DNA of 64,000 bases from Morella rubra (lineage: Eukaryota > Streptophyta > Magnoliopsida > Fagales > Myricaceae). Where the stretch lies: assembly GCA_003952965.2 (NCBI GenBank), contig RXIC02000237.1:86339-150338 (forward strand). Reading direction: 5' to 3'. Positions 35,363-46,649 of this stretch are shown piece by piece (the first letter of the stretch is position 1; every line of letters begins with the position of its first letter). The translations under genes were made by a program, and so were the position numbers. Under the pieces are notes generated by a model. The model did no database searches. It worked only from the letters and a program-made list of their open reading frames with translations, and was not told the DNA's origin.

Positions 35363-35936
35363 CAGTCTTCCGTATTTATCAGCTACTACTCTTATTCATC
35401 TCTATCTTTTGTTTTGCTTATTTGGTAATGGAACTTTATGTTCAGTTCTTCATTAATTATGTATCCCAATCCAAGAACATTGTACATGTCTCTGGACTGG
35501 AAACTCTTCTGTGCAGTGTCAAATACGGGAATAAAAAAAACTTGTTCTTTTTCTCGGTAATGTGTTTAGCAACACCTTTGCAATTACCCAATGAACATCT
35601 TCAACCCATTGTTCTGTTTACTTAATTATTCTCACGTCATTGCCGCATCATCCAATCATTCTTCTGCCCACCTGCAATATATAGAAAAACAGAGTGGTTT
35701 GTAGCCCATAGACATCCACACAATTAGCAACCATTGTCTCCGGACAAGGCAAATTTGTCCCCTGATAGAAACCCGTCGTTGAAATTTCTTATCTCTGTTG
35801 ACGATCTTCGAAGACACCGTCGTGGAAAAAACTAGTTCTTCGACCACCCATTACCGTCCCCATAGACAAAGCCCGGTGGAAATAGTCCTTTTAGTGACGA
35901 TGAAATTCATTGTTGAAGAGAACATTTCTTGTAGTG
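35363..35936 (+). other. Unassigned sequence ending in a CACTA-like right terminus
   Basis: 35363-35640 shows nothing recognisable. Toward the end, 'ccttttagtgacgatgaaat' and 'acatttcttgtagtg' (ending at 35936) read on the reverse strand as CACTACAAGAAATGT, a CACTA-type terminus. The corresponding left end was not found, so a small non-autonomous CACTA next to the transposase exon is likely but unbounded. Confidence 0.4.
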
Positions 35937-36335
35937 AAGGCATCATTGATGCTCTCCAGTCATATTGGTTCGCTCGTTCGACAGCATGTCCCATTTGGAG
36001 GGAAGTCCCCGATCAAGTTAAATCGTACGTGATGAACCGAGTGTTGGTAAGTATAATTATTATATTTTAATTGTGCAAACTTTTATACATACTAACTATT
36101 ATATCTATTACTGATGACTTTATACTAGATTATGACTGACCTAAGGATCGCAACACTATGACGTCTACAATGAACACAATGTTAGGATGCATAGGAATAG
36201 AATGTACTAGCATTATATGGTGTTCAATACCAAAGAAGAGGAGTTACAACACCCATATCTCGAGATGAAAAAAGGAAAAATGAGCTCGTGTTTGTGATTT
36301 ATTTGCGAGCGAAGAATTTCAAGTTAAAAAAATTT

Positions 36336-37826
36336 GGGAAATTTCAATTTTTTGTTACTAGGTTTTTTTCTCTTTTCCGAATTGGTCACTAAGTTTTTTT
36401 TCAGTTTTCAGTCACTGACTTTAGGCCCCTGTGACGATTTGGTCCTTCTGTTAGTTGACTGTCTGTTTGACCAACAGGAGCCATGTCCACGTCAGCATCT
36501 CTGCTTAGTCACTCAACAATTTTTCACGTCAGCAGCTCTACTTAGTCACCCAACAATTTTTCACGTCACTCCTCAGTCAGTCTAAAATGGCAGACCGTTG
36601 CCTTCTGTATAATTGAGTTCCAAACTGCACCGTCTTAAATCAGCTTCGACATATCCACGTTGTTCTGTGCCCCTATTTGTAGAAACAGAGATCAAAGATT
36701 CTTTGGACCACCATTTAGACTTACTATCTCTGATCGAATGAGTCATTAATTAAGGCTGGCAATTCTTCGAGTTGAATTATCAGCGAGCTTGGGCAGGCAA
36801 GTGTTAATTAGGGTCCAAATATTTTTGAACTCTCTCCTAACTGCTCCGGCAACTCTGATTCGCAGTTATGACTGAGGTATCTCGTTGAAGTCTCATTATT
36901 TAATATAGTCATTTCGAATCGAAGAGTTTTTTCTTATGGGTCTTTATTTGTTCCAGGGTCTTATTTTCATTGTTTTCTTTTTAGTTTTTGTTAATAATTC
37001 TTCTTTTCTGCCTGTGTTCTTCACTCTTGCTGATTAAAACTCTTGAAGGGAGAATTTTGATATAAGCTACGGGCTACCACTAACAATTCCAGCTGATTGT
37101 TAACATGGTTTTTTTCTTTTTTCTTTTTCTATTTACTTTTAGCTCTGCTATAGTTCAAAAATTTGGCATGTGAAATGTGCCTGCTCACCATCAACATGAT
37201 GGGGAGTTTACTGGTTTTTGAAATACTGCCTCTAAAGGTGTCATTCGAAATCTGATCAACTTTCGTAAAGTAAAAGTTCTGGTTTTGAGTCACTAGCTGT
37301 CAAGTTGTTTGATCTTCCCTTTTAGATGGGCATGATTCTACTGGATCTAACTAGAAACAAGCTCAACGGAAGAATTCCAAAGCAGGCAACTTGTTTAGCG
37401 GTTCTCTGCCCATGGAAGTCGGAAACTTGAAACAGCTTGAATTCTTGGATGTTTTTGCAAACCAGAGATATCTGGAAATATCACAATGGAGATCCGTAGA
37501 TGCTGGAGTCTGCGCCATCTGGGCATGGCAGGAAACAACCTAACTTGGCCAATACTAAAGTCACTCGGAGAATTAGCAGCACTGGAGAACCTGGATCTTT
37601 CTTCGAACATAGTAATAGAGAAGGCAATGGCCTGCCGTTTTAGACTGACTGAGGAGTGACGTGAAAAATTATTTGGTGACTAAGTAGAGTTGCTGATGTG
37701 GACATGGCTCCCGTTAGTCAAACAACGGTCAACTGACAAAGGACCAAATGTCATCACTGGAAAGACTTATCTCTAGGACTATTGTAAAAAGGGACCAAAA
37801 CCTAGTGACAAGAAGTTGAATTTCCC
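36336..37826 (+). mobile_element. Pack-MULE carrying a leucine-rich-repeat gene fragment
   Basis: Long terminal inverted repeats of about 200-270 bp: the left begins GGGAAATTTCAATTTTTTGT, the right ends GACAAGAAGTTGAATTTCCC. Both arms carry the mirrored strings 'cacgtcactcctcagtcagt' and 'actgactgaggagtgacgtg'. Flanks are A-rich (aaaaaaattt and aaaaaaaatt), fitting a 9-10-bp Mutator target duplication but low in complexity. Between the arms lies host-derived sequence, including the LRR fragment at 37323-37615. No transposase. Inserted in the CACTA transposase gene. Confidence 0.8.
37323..37615 (+). pseudogene. Captured LRR receptor-kinase ectodomain fragment
   Basis: Forward frames encode LLDLTRNKLNGRIPKQ, then NLFSGSLPMEVGNLKQLEFL, then RRCWSLRHLGMAGNNLTWPI and LGELAALENLDLSSN. 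These are consecutive plant-type leucine-rich repeats (LxxLxLxxNxLxGxIPxx), as in the extracellular part of LRR receptor-like kinases. At least two frame changes are needed to follow the repeats, one after IPKQ and one after VFANQ, so it is not translatable. No kinase domain is present. Located inside the Pack-MULE, so it is a transduplicated fragment. Confidence 0.75.
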
Positions 37827-38582
37827 AAAAAAAATTATTCCGTCGTGTACGTTATTTTATTTTATTATTATTTGTGGTAACAACTGTAAATATATAATAC
37901 AGAGAAGAAGTGCAGTCAACCGGGAGAATATGGCTTAGCCGAAGATTGTACACATATCAAGAGCGAGGTTCTTCCAATGCATGAAAGCGTTGTAAGTATT
38001 AAATCTACATTTTTTAGAGATATTACTTAAATAAATGACTTAGTATTTTAATATTTCTTTTGGTAAAAAAATCCAAAATCTGATTAGATTAATCTTGCGT
38101 TGCTGTATAAAAAAAGGCATACTAATAAATGGCATGTGGACATCAGAAGATGCACGAAAAAATTTTGTAAGTTATAACGTTAGATTTTATGATGCATTCA
38201 TTATATCTTATGTTTCATATGTTAACTTTATCTTGTTTTCCAAAATTGTAGGAAAATTGGAAGTTACAGTTGCAGCACGGGTCCAGGGGAAAGCCATACA
38301 TAGAAGTGGCGAGTTTTCGCTAAGGCCTTGGGGACCAAAGTAAGTTACATGTGTGGTTTAGGCCGTTCAGTACGATCATCGTCTTCAGTATCATCTGATG
38401 ATCTGTCCCGGAAATTGGAGGAGGTCGAATTACAGATAGAGGAGACGAGTGCAAGACAGATGGAATATGAAGAGCTTTTGGTCAGAAGAACAGAAATGAA
38501 GCAGATGTACGAGAGCATCAACAGTAATTGGAGGAGCAGCAACAGAAGCAACAAGAAAAGGAAGAATAAAGGCTGCAAGTAT

Positions 38583-41500
38583 TGTGAGACCCCAACCTTA
38601 TTTATTTCTTTCATTTTAAAGAATTATGACTCCTTAAGTTGTATTGCTCAAATTATTATTATTACTCTAATTTTTGAGAGAGGCATGTATGGGGAGATTA
38701 ATCTAAAGTTATGTCTAGGTGGAATTTTCCCTAGCGTTTTTATGAGTTTTAAGCTAGGATTTAAATGTTATATTATTTGCAATTGTTAATATTTTATTTA
38801 GCAATTGTTAAAGTTTGAGTAATTGAGATTAATTAGGCTAATTATTTTAATTAATGGAATATGTCCCTAAGTTACAATATTTGGAAGAATTTAATTGGAA
38901 TTTAATTAGGGCTTTAACCTTGAAAATGTGTGAGACTTAGGGTTTAAAATGGGAAGGCATGATTTGGGAAATTTTATATGGTAGCTGGAAAAAAAAAAAA
39001 AAAAAAAAGAAAGAAAAGTGAAAGAGGGGGAATCACGTGAAAGAGGGAAGAAGGGAGGGGGGGCAGCTTGTCTTCCCCCCCCCCCCCCCAAAGCCAACAC
39101 GCCTAACACCCCTTTCCCCCCTCTCTTGCCGCATTTTTCACTTCCCCTTGCCCTAAAAACCGCACCTCTCACTTGCCTAAGACACCCAACCGAGAAGAAG
39201 AAGAAGAAGAAGAAGAAGAAGAAGAAGGAGAGGAAGAAGAAGAAGGAGAAAGAGAGAAACATAAAGGTAAAATCCGGCCCTATCTGCTGGCCGAAAATCA
39301 CTACCCCATCTCTCCCATTTTCTTCTTGTTTTCTTTTATGGTTGGTTGTGTTTTGTTGGTAGTTGTCTAGGTTGTTTTCTCCTTGTGTTCATGGGTGTTT
39401 AGTGTAGATCTTGCTAGTATTTAAGGGTAGTATAGATCTTACATGAAAACATGGGGGAATATGGCCAGATCTGGAAATCATACTCAAGAGAAACCATTTA
39501 TGAACCCTAAGTGTTTGATAAAAAGCTTAAAAGAGGGCTGAAATCGGTTGTTGTGTGTATGGCCGAATTTATTGGCTTGATGTGTTAGGTTTATGCATGT
39601 TAGTCTTGTTGAGAACCACCAAGCCCTAAGTGTTAGATATATGGTCAGATCTGAAAATATGCAAGAGGACCAATAATGCACCTTAGGTGTTTGATAAAAA
39701 GTCCAAGAAATGGGTAAATGCAATAGTTTTAGCTTGATGAAGATGGAATCATGGTTTTGTTGTAAACTTTGAATTGGAGTTGTATAAGAGGGAAGAATGT
39801 GAGAGAATGGTTGCTGTTATGGGATGTTAAATTAGCCTTGGATGTTGGTTGTGACATGAAGAGATTAGGGTTTTGGTTGTTGGAGGTTTGGAAGGTTGAG
39901 AAGATCATTGTTGTTGCTGAAATTTAACCTCTGCAGATTTCAAGACTCGAATTTGGAGTGTGTTCTGATGCACTTGTGCTTATCCTTTGATCTTAAGAGG
40001 ATCCTAGATCGTAGACCTAGGAAATAGGAAGATTTTAAGCCATACCTTGGATGATTCCGATAACTATCGAGTGAGATATGCGTTGTTTAAGGCCCGGACG
40101 TCAAGCTGCCAGCAGCCTTGCACGTCCGGAATGTCAGCCCATTTCGGATGCCTTTTGAAGGATCATGTTAAGTCCAAATTTTATGAGGTTGGTTTTGAAT
40201 TTTAAGTTTAAGGAAGAGGAACATTTTAAGATAAATTTCGTGTGATTTAGAGGTAAAATGAATGAGTTGTAGTATTTTGAAAATGGAGGGCCGAGCTGGA
40301 ATCAGCACAGCATTGTTGTAGGATTTTCGCCTAATAAGAAGTGTTTGTAAAAATGTATAGTAAATCCTGCTGTTGTGAATTTTACCCCCAATCTTTACCT
40401 TTGAAAGCTGAATATTTCAGAATAAATTTCATGTAATTTGGAGCATGATTTTGAAGTTATGAATTTTTAAGTTGGAGACGTCGGGGCTGCCCGCTTGGAC
40501 GTCCGCAGCAGCTTGTATTTTCGGGTGAAGGTTTTGAGTAGCAAATGAGCTTCAAATTACTTAAAATTTTGATATGTTATGAAAATTTGTGTAAGGATCA
40601 GTTTAAAATCCAATTCTTATGGCTTCGACATCCTTAGAAGAACAATTGCATTATAGGGTCACCATTGATACGTGTCAATATGATGAATTGTATGATGAGT
40701 TGTAATTGAGTGACTAGTTAGAGTATGAATAACTTTAGTATGAATCAATTGTAGGCAAGTGCTGCAGCTCATGACGAGAGGTAAGTGGAATTGTAAGTAA
40801 AATTTTTTTTCCGAAAAACTGGATACAGATGAAAAGTTATTTATGAATAAGCATATCAAGCATGGCATACGAGCATTTGCATTTTCTTGAATGAAAAAGA
40901 AAGCTTTGTGCAAATGAAAGCATGAGAAGTATTATGATTTCTCATTATCAAGCATGGCATTATCAAGCATGACATGAATTTGCATTTCTTTGTGCAAATG
41001 AAAAATGATAAGTATGTTATGTGTTAAAGGACTAAATAAGACGGTCGGTACCACCAATAAGAGGACATCCCACTCCGAAGACGAATGCGAGATGGATGAT
41101 TCCTAAGGCAGCACCCACCGAAGACGAATGAGAGAAGGATGGGTAGTTCCCGAGGTATGTGCAATCACACGAAGGATGCTCGCAAGAAGGTGTGAACCTA
41201 CAAGGGTTGAGTTTAGCCATCAGCCTGGGGCCACACAAGGGTTAGCTCAACCAAATGATGTGTTCCCAAGGGAAAAAGGAATAGTTCCGAAGGAACGCAC
41301 AACCTCTTCAGGGTAAATGGAGCGTGATAGTAGCCAAATCAAGAAAGAAAGGTTTGCAAGCAAGAAATATTTTCAAGCAAGAAATGTTTTTTTATCAAGT
41401 ACGTTGTCTCATGCATATGCAAGCATCAATGGCATCCATGATTTATGCAGACATGCATTATTTATTGCATATAAGCCCTTACTGAGTCTTTCGACTCACA

Positions 41501-41904
41501 GTTTTAAATTGTAATTCCAGACAACATTTCGGAAACGGGGACATCTAGAAGAGGGACCGACGAGAATGCCCTCTTCCCTTTTGTTGTTTCATTAAAGGAC
41601 TAGATATAATTTTTGGGAAGAGCCGACATGAGCCTCCGTGGTGTGGTGGTCATGGGTTATTCGGCCTAGTAAAGTTTAGATTTTTAACCGATTGGTATTT
41701 GAGACTGTGTTGTAATTAATTACTTCAAGTCATTGATCAAGATGCAAGTAGTAGAAATAGGATCCCAAGTTTCGTATGCGCGTTAATTGCTAGCTATAAA
41801 AAAAAAAAAAGAATTTAGAATTTAGTACGTTCGCTGGAGTGTTCCTTGTTCGGAATGCTCGCGGCTGTCATTAGCCTCGATGAGCTAGTGTTCGGGGAGT
41901 GACA
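38583..41904 (+). mobile_element. Solo LTR, Ty3/gypsy (Tekay-like), 3.3 kb
   Basis: Starts TGTGAGACCCCAACCTTATT and ends GTTCGGGGAGTGACA. It is flanked by GTAT on both sides (38579-38582 and 41905-41908), a short target duplication. It splits the CACTA transposase C-terminus, whose coding sequence resumes directly after it. Length, start sequence and internal GAA-rich leader resemble the LTR starting at 62764. No internal coding region. Fossil. Confidence 0.75.
39193..39246 (+). repeat. (GAA)n microsatellite in LTR leader
   Basis: A near-continuous run of aga/gaa triplets; a poly-C run lies nearby (about 39076-39090). The ORFs crossing it are low-complexity artefacts. Confidence 0.9.
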
Positions 41905-42558
41905 GTATTGAATAACAAATGTGTGAGCAGATGACAGAGCACATAAGGCAACTCATATCCCATTTGATGCCCAAACATGCGCACACATACACGATCGTCT
42001 GCAAGGTATTTCCTCTGTTTACACAGGCCTATATTAAAAGTCGTTCTCATATGAAGAGCCTGTGCGAACGCTAGAATGGGTGATAAATGTAGAATTGTCG
42101 AAATTTTATACGTTCCCACGAGTTCAATTCATTAAGCGTCCATTCGTAATGAAGGTGAGTTCGCATAATGTGAGAGGTGACAAAAAACTATTTCGTCAGA
42201 AAAGAAATTTCGGTGCGAATGGGTTTTTAAACGGAGTGTGCACAAAATTTTGATGACAAAATAATTTTCGTCACATTAAACAAAACGTTTGCACGTTTCA
42301 TGTAAACGGATGGAGAGAACTGGGTCATGACGAAATTGAAGTTCGTCAAGAAATCAGAAAATCGTTCAGACTGTCTAATAGTATGTCCGGATGGTTTTGC
42401 GAGAGGAAACATGAAAACAGTCACTTAAAATCTTTGCTAACGGGCTTTAGGTGACAAACCGGGTGACAACTCAGTTTTATCACCTAAAACCTTTGGTGAC
42501 AAAATTGGCATTTGAGTGACAAAAATTTTTGACTCCCCAAGTGACTTTTCTTGTAGTG
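41905..42558 (+). mobile_element. CACTA transposase tail and right terminus
   Basis: Transposase C-terminal codons (EQMTEHIRQLISHLMPK-like, about 41922-41972) are followed by the right subterminal block with motifs such as tgtgcgaacg (42062) and gtccggatgg (42385-42394). Alternating GTGACA/TTTTATCACC repeats (42450-42525) precede the terminus TTTTCTTGTAGTG at 42558. Confidence 0.7.
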
Positions 42559-42559
42559 A

Positions 42560-43010
42560 GCGTGTGTACATTTGCCCAACTTTTGAACTATAGTTTCCAT
42601 AGATGACCTTATGAACCACCATTTGGTCCCCATCAAAATCTGCGTTGGAGACTCGTACGTGCAAACCAAAGCTATTCGTGCAAGCTTAGTTGCTTCATAT
42701 TCAAAGAACCTGCCTTGAAGGTTTGGTCGATAAAATCTTGAGCTCTGCATGACTCTGCAGCAAGACCATTGACCTAGTAGTACTGACTTTCCGCTTTCCT
42801 GAGAGGACTTAAAAAACGAATACCCCAAATGCATTTACCAGTATAGCAGTGTATTCTAATAACACATGTACTTGATGACTAACATCAATAACACATGCAG
42901 CTGCAGGATGATTGCTACTTTTTCTCATTGTCACCCATTTTACTGCTACAAACTCTCCACTCTCCACTCTCCACTCTCCACTGAGAAAAAAATATTTCAA
43001 GATTAAAATG
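42560..43010 (-). other. Exon-like fragments, one with an RNA-polymerase-type motif
   Basis: On the reverse strand 42595-42660 encodes LHVRVSNADFDGDQMVVHK. NADFDGDQM is the metal-binding motif of the bacterial/plastid RNA polymerase beta' subunit (rpoC1 has LHPLVC.GFNADFDGDQMAVH). The residues after VH do not match, and the upstream sequence does not follow rpoC1. A second exon-like stretch (42812-42960) encodes VAVKWVTMRKSSNHPAAACV, then a hydrophobic part, bordered by a tandem 'ctccactctc' repeat. The two are in different frames and no gene model could be built. Either captured or decayed exons, or coincidence. Confidence 0.3.
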
Positions 43011-45096
43011 CAGGCGTCACATTGAGCCCTATAGATTAAAGTAATTGTAGAAACTGTAATAATGTCAAAAACTGCAGATTTTTGGGTGTTAAAAAGAAGA
43101 ATATCGAGGCAAGTTCAATGACAAAGAAGAGAATGAAGGCCCACAGCTGAAATAACTAGCCCTCGTAAGTTGTTGCAGCCCATTCTTGTGAGGCTATTAC
43201 GAATGTTGTCAAGAGAATGCTCCCTTAGAACCATAACCATAACAAGTACAAGTTGCACAAACACAATAGAAAACTTCGGATTAGAATATTGAAATCTTTG
43301 TACATCCGGCTTAAGAAAAGAAAGAAAATAATATAGATTGATTGCCCCCAGAATTTGTCCAAAGCCCCCAAAAGCATGTCCTAGCCTTCACTAAAGGCCA
43401 ACGCCATAGAGGAGAGCCAATAGCTTAAGTCAGTCTTGCAGATCAAAGAGTTAAACTCTTGAAAAGTAAAGATAGGCACCTACGAAACACAAACAGATGA
43501 AACTCTTTTATGCAAAACATTAACAAATATTCTGCTATAGAAAATAAATGGTGGCTGAAATAGCTGAAACAGGAACTGAAATGTAACATATTCACTCAAG
43601 GATCAGATAAGTGAATATATTTCTATTCTCTGACCTTGAAAAGGTCTCATAGAGCTGGGATTATCATGTATCATCATCTCAGATCGAATCAATATTGGCT
43701 TTGAAAAATTCTCCTCAGTAGTGTTATAACACAAGTAATTTAATGCATAGTAAAATTAACTGGCTTTCCTGCTTCTATGTAATAAAGTGAATGAACAGCA
43801 TTCCTGAATTGGTAGCGTCCCTAAACATCTTTTAAGGCAAATCATCAAAGATTCTTAAACAAAATACCTTAATTATACAACATCCAAAAAAGGTGTTTAC
43901 TACATTTGCTGCAGCTTTCTTTTCAAAGATAAAAACTAATTGACAATCGCTTCTGAACACACTCAGTCCAGCAATACAATGGAACTGCAAATAGCAAGAT
44001 GAAAAATGCTTTCTGAAGAATCATGCATAGTGCCAACATGCTAGACACTGCAATACAATAAAATGGTCTAAGAATGCCTCCTGAAGTGAAAGTGAGAGCA
44101 CGATGTTCTGTATGGACCTTATCCATCTCTCACAACCACGCACAGCCACATATAGACCCATACATACATATGAGAGGAGCACATCATGAATCAAGGATAC
44201 ATAAATCCCAAATAAAATGTGAAAATTGATAGATGCTTCAATTCAACATCACTAACTTAAAAGAAGATATTTTACTGGCATTAAAATAATATGGGAACAT
44301 CTGAATGAATTTGCCTTACTGGGAAATGGCAAATATCTTTATCTCAACTCTAGATCACTATAGGCAACGTACAGCACCGAAGCACTATAGGAAAAGAGCA
44401 TCGGAGACTCTAATTTGTTGCCTCTCATTACATTATCCCTAACAGCCATTTTTTTACGATTCAAACCAAGCAAATACTGAAACAAAATATATCTAAAAAT
44501 ATGACTTAGAAAAGTGCAGATAACAAAAAAACAACATATCCAAGAGGTAAATATTCTGTTTCAGATCCAATCAGACTTCTCAGCAACATACCACGAAAAG
44601 ACAGAATTAACAAGCTCTGCTGCTCAAACACAAGAAAATCTTCACCAAAACAAAGCACCTCCTAAAAATTCCAATAAACTCCCTGTTTACAGTGCAAAAG
44701 CAAGTCTCCCCTGGCAACCAAAATCAGATCTATAAATTTTAGCAGATCAATGTCCAAGACCAGTAAATGTCATCGCTAAATTAAACTCCGGTAATGTAAA
44801 TCAGCAATAACATATTATTCCCAACCGAAAGATCAAAGTAGAAAAGAAGAACGGAACTAGAAACTCCTAATCGTCCAAAAAGATCGATTCCCCCACGGTC
44901 TTGAATCACTGTCTAAACACAATTCAATACGTTTGATTCTCTTCCATGCTCAGAGCACCAATTGAAAGAAGAAAAAGAGACACTCTCTCAAATCATGGTA
45001 GGGTCACCAACAATTCATTATTCAGAAAACATCAAACCGCGACATTCGTGGCTAGGTTGAAACAGAGTAGAAAATAAAAACGAAAATAAAACATAC
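43011..45096 (-). other. Intron-like or decayed host sequence
   Basis: AT-rich, with no transposon ends recognised. Lies downstream (reverse strand) of the exon at 45097-45240. Reverse-strand frames near 43140-43230 contain a possible exon (REHSLDNIRNSLTRMGCNNL) that could not be assigned. Confidence 0.35.
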
Positions 45097-45240
45097 CTTC
45101 AACATGGAGAGGCTTGGCTGGGGTGGTCGAGTGCAGGGTGAGAGTGAGAGAGGAAGCGAACCCCAGAGGAAGGTGAGGAACGAACTCCGAAGTTGGTTAG
45201 AGGGCTACTCATTTGGGCTTCCCCCAGATTTCACAACGAG
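45097..45240 (-). other. Probable first exon of a reverse-strand host gene
   Basis: GC-rich leader-like sequence on the reverse strand ends ATGTTGAAG followed by the donor GTATGT (exon end 45097, ATG at 45105). This would give a start of Met-Leu-Lys and then an intron. An upstream frame from another ATG hits a stop before the donor, so the short start is the more natural reading. The downstream part of the gene is not identified and may be lost to transposon insertion at 42558. Confidence 0.35.
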
Positions 45241-45360
45241 CAATCCTTACTCTATTCTTTATCCCTATTTTAAGATCCGAATTACAAATAATTTGAGCGT
45301 TGTAGCCTCGGAAATTAAATTCACATATTAATCCTCCTCATTAAAAATTTCGTAAAAACA

Positions 45361-45979
45361 AATTAATTAACATCAGTTTTTCTTCCTAATAGTACGTGAA
45401 TATTTGTAACTATTTATTAGTTTCATTGCAAAAAAATGAATTTTTGCAACCAATAAAATATTAGTCACTAAGCATACCTTTAGCAACCATTAACCTTGTC
45501 ACTAATAAAATTTATGTCTGTCACTATTTCTCCTTTCAAGACCAATGAGGACAACAACTTTATTTGTCATGCTAAAATCCTAATAGTGACGAGTCTATGA
45601 TTATCATTTGTAAAAGTCTATTATTTGCAACGAAATCTATCTCTACATAAAGTAACTCTAGTAAATACACATTTAGACGAAAAAGTCAATTTGTGACCAT
45701 CTCTTAATTTTGTTGGAAAAAGATCAATTTTTTTCCAACCATTTGATATCCGCTGCTAAAAGAGGACGCTAACAACCACAATTTCCGTCACTAATGAGAT
45801 ATATCTTGTTGCTATTTTTTTTTATCTCCCGACTAATGTGAGCAACGATGTCTTTCTCGTTGCTAAAAGTTTTATTAGCAACGATTTTTGAATTTTCGTT
45901 GGTAAAAATTGATTATTTGCAACTAAATTTGATTTGTTGTTCAAATTTTTTGTCGCTATAGACAGATTTTCTTGTAGTG
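45361..45979. mobile_element. CACTA-like non-autonomous remnant
   Basis: Ends AGATTTTCTTGTAGTG at 45979, a CACTA terminus on the reverse strand. Inside are alternating 'agcaacga' and 'gttgctaaaag' motifs in both orientations, as in small CACTA derivatives. The left terminus is not recognisable, so the start is approximate. Confidence 0.5.
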
Positions 45980-46649
45980 ACACTAACTTTCATATATACT
46001 TTGAATATTGGTATCAGTTAAAGTTATACTGTCAGTGAGAAACCTATACTTATATTGCATTACTTCACACATATAGATTAAAGAGGAGTTGCTGCTGGGA
46101 AAAAAAAGAAATCTCCACAAATTCGTAACTCTTCAATTACACGAAAGCCCACCAAAGGAGTAAATTAAACAGTCATAATGCTGAATGCCCTAGATGAAGT
46201 CTTGTATGGAAGTGGATTGAGTTGGAATTGGAGATATATATATGCAGCGGATAGTTTCATTTGTGCTAGTATGTTGTTATATTTCTCATTTGGTCAACAG
46301 GACTAGATTTCCTTTGTTTTTGTTCTTTATGTGAACATCGTATAAGGAACATTATGAATGTGGTAGGGAAAAATTTGCAATTTCTTCTATTTATTCCCCC
46401 TAGAACTGTTTTCCAATAGATGCAATGTTTTGAGTGCAGATAAGGAAGATCCAAATTCTTCTAATACCAAAAAAACTAACATCTAAAAAACTCAGCAAAA
46501 TATGCACTAACTTTGAACTAAAATATTACCATAAATTCGACTTGGGCTTGCATGGACTACTTGCTCCAACTCAGCCATGCAGCTTCCCAAAGTTTTCTTA
46601 ACAAACTCAGTTTTTCCAACTCTTTTCGATTGGTGTCAGGTTTTTTTAG
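45980..46649. other. Unassigned AT-rich sequence
   Basis: No gene or element ends recognised between the CACTA remnant and the copia LTR. The 62-codon reverse ORF (46266-46454) has no recognised domain. Confidence 0.4.

Larger units (their letters stand above)
35937..38582 (+). pseudogene. CACTA transposase (Transposase_24-like) exons, interrupted by a Pack-MULE
   Basis: The first stretch (about 35940-36055) encodes CPIWREVPDQVKSYVMNRVL followed by a GT donor, matching the 'W..VP...K..V..R.L' segment of plant En/Spm transposases. After the Pack-MULE (36336-37826), further exon-like sequence lies about 37905-37990 and 38085-38165. The C-terminal part is 38255-38582, with LQLQHGSRGKPYIEVASFR-type residues, a Ser-rich stretch and a long Glu/Arg coiled coil. 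The final few codons, including HLMPK, resume at 41905 after a solo LTR. Interruptions by two insertions and frame damage make it a pseudogene. The closest relative in the window is 7378-7800. Confidence 0.6.
25766..42558 (+). mobile_element. Large composite CACTA element (about 16.8 kb with nested insertions)
   Basis: The left end CACTACGAGAAATAAGACAT starts at 25766. The right end, TTTTCTTGTAGTG, finishes at 42558. Both ends continue with GTGACA / TTTTATCACCTAAA-type sequence, and motif-rich subterminal blocks follow inside each. Between them lie, in order, ORF2 (27328-27770), the AT spacer (27838-28229) and transposase exons (35937-38582 and 41905-41975), all on the forward strand, as in the other copies. 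Flanking triplets are AGA and AGC, so the 3-bp target duplication is imperfect and the pairing of the two ends is inference. Another CACTA-like right end at 35936 shows that more than one element may be involved. Much of the length is later insertions and host gene pieces. Confidence 0.55.

Noticed and set aside
25766-35936. Pairing of the CACTA left end at 25766 with the right end at 35936
   Set aside because: Flanking triplets AGA and AAG do not match, and transposase exons lie outside; the pairing with 42558 fits gene order better.
38906-39370. Overlapping ORFs of 65-131 codons on both strands
   Set aside because: Low-complexity translations of poly-A, poly-C and GAA repeats inside a solo LTR.
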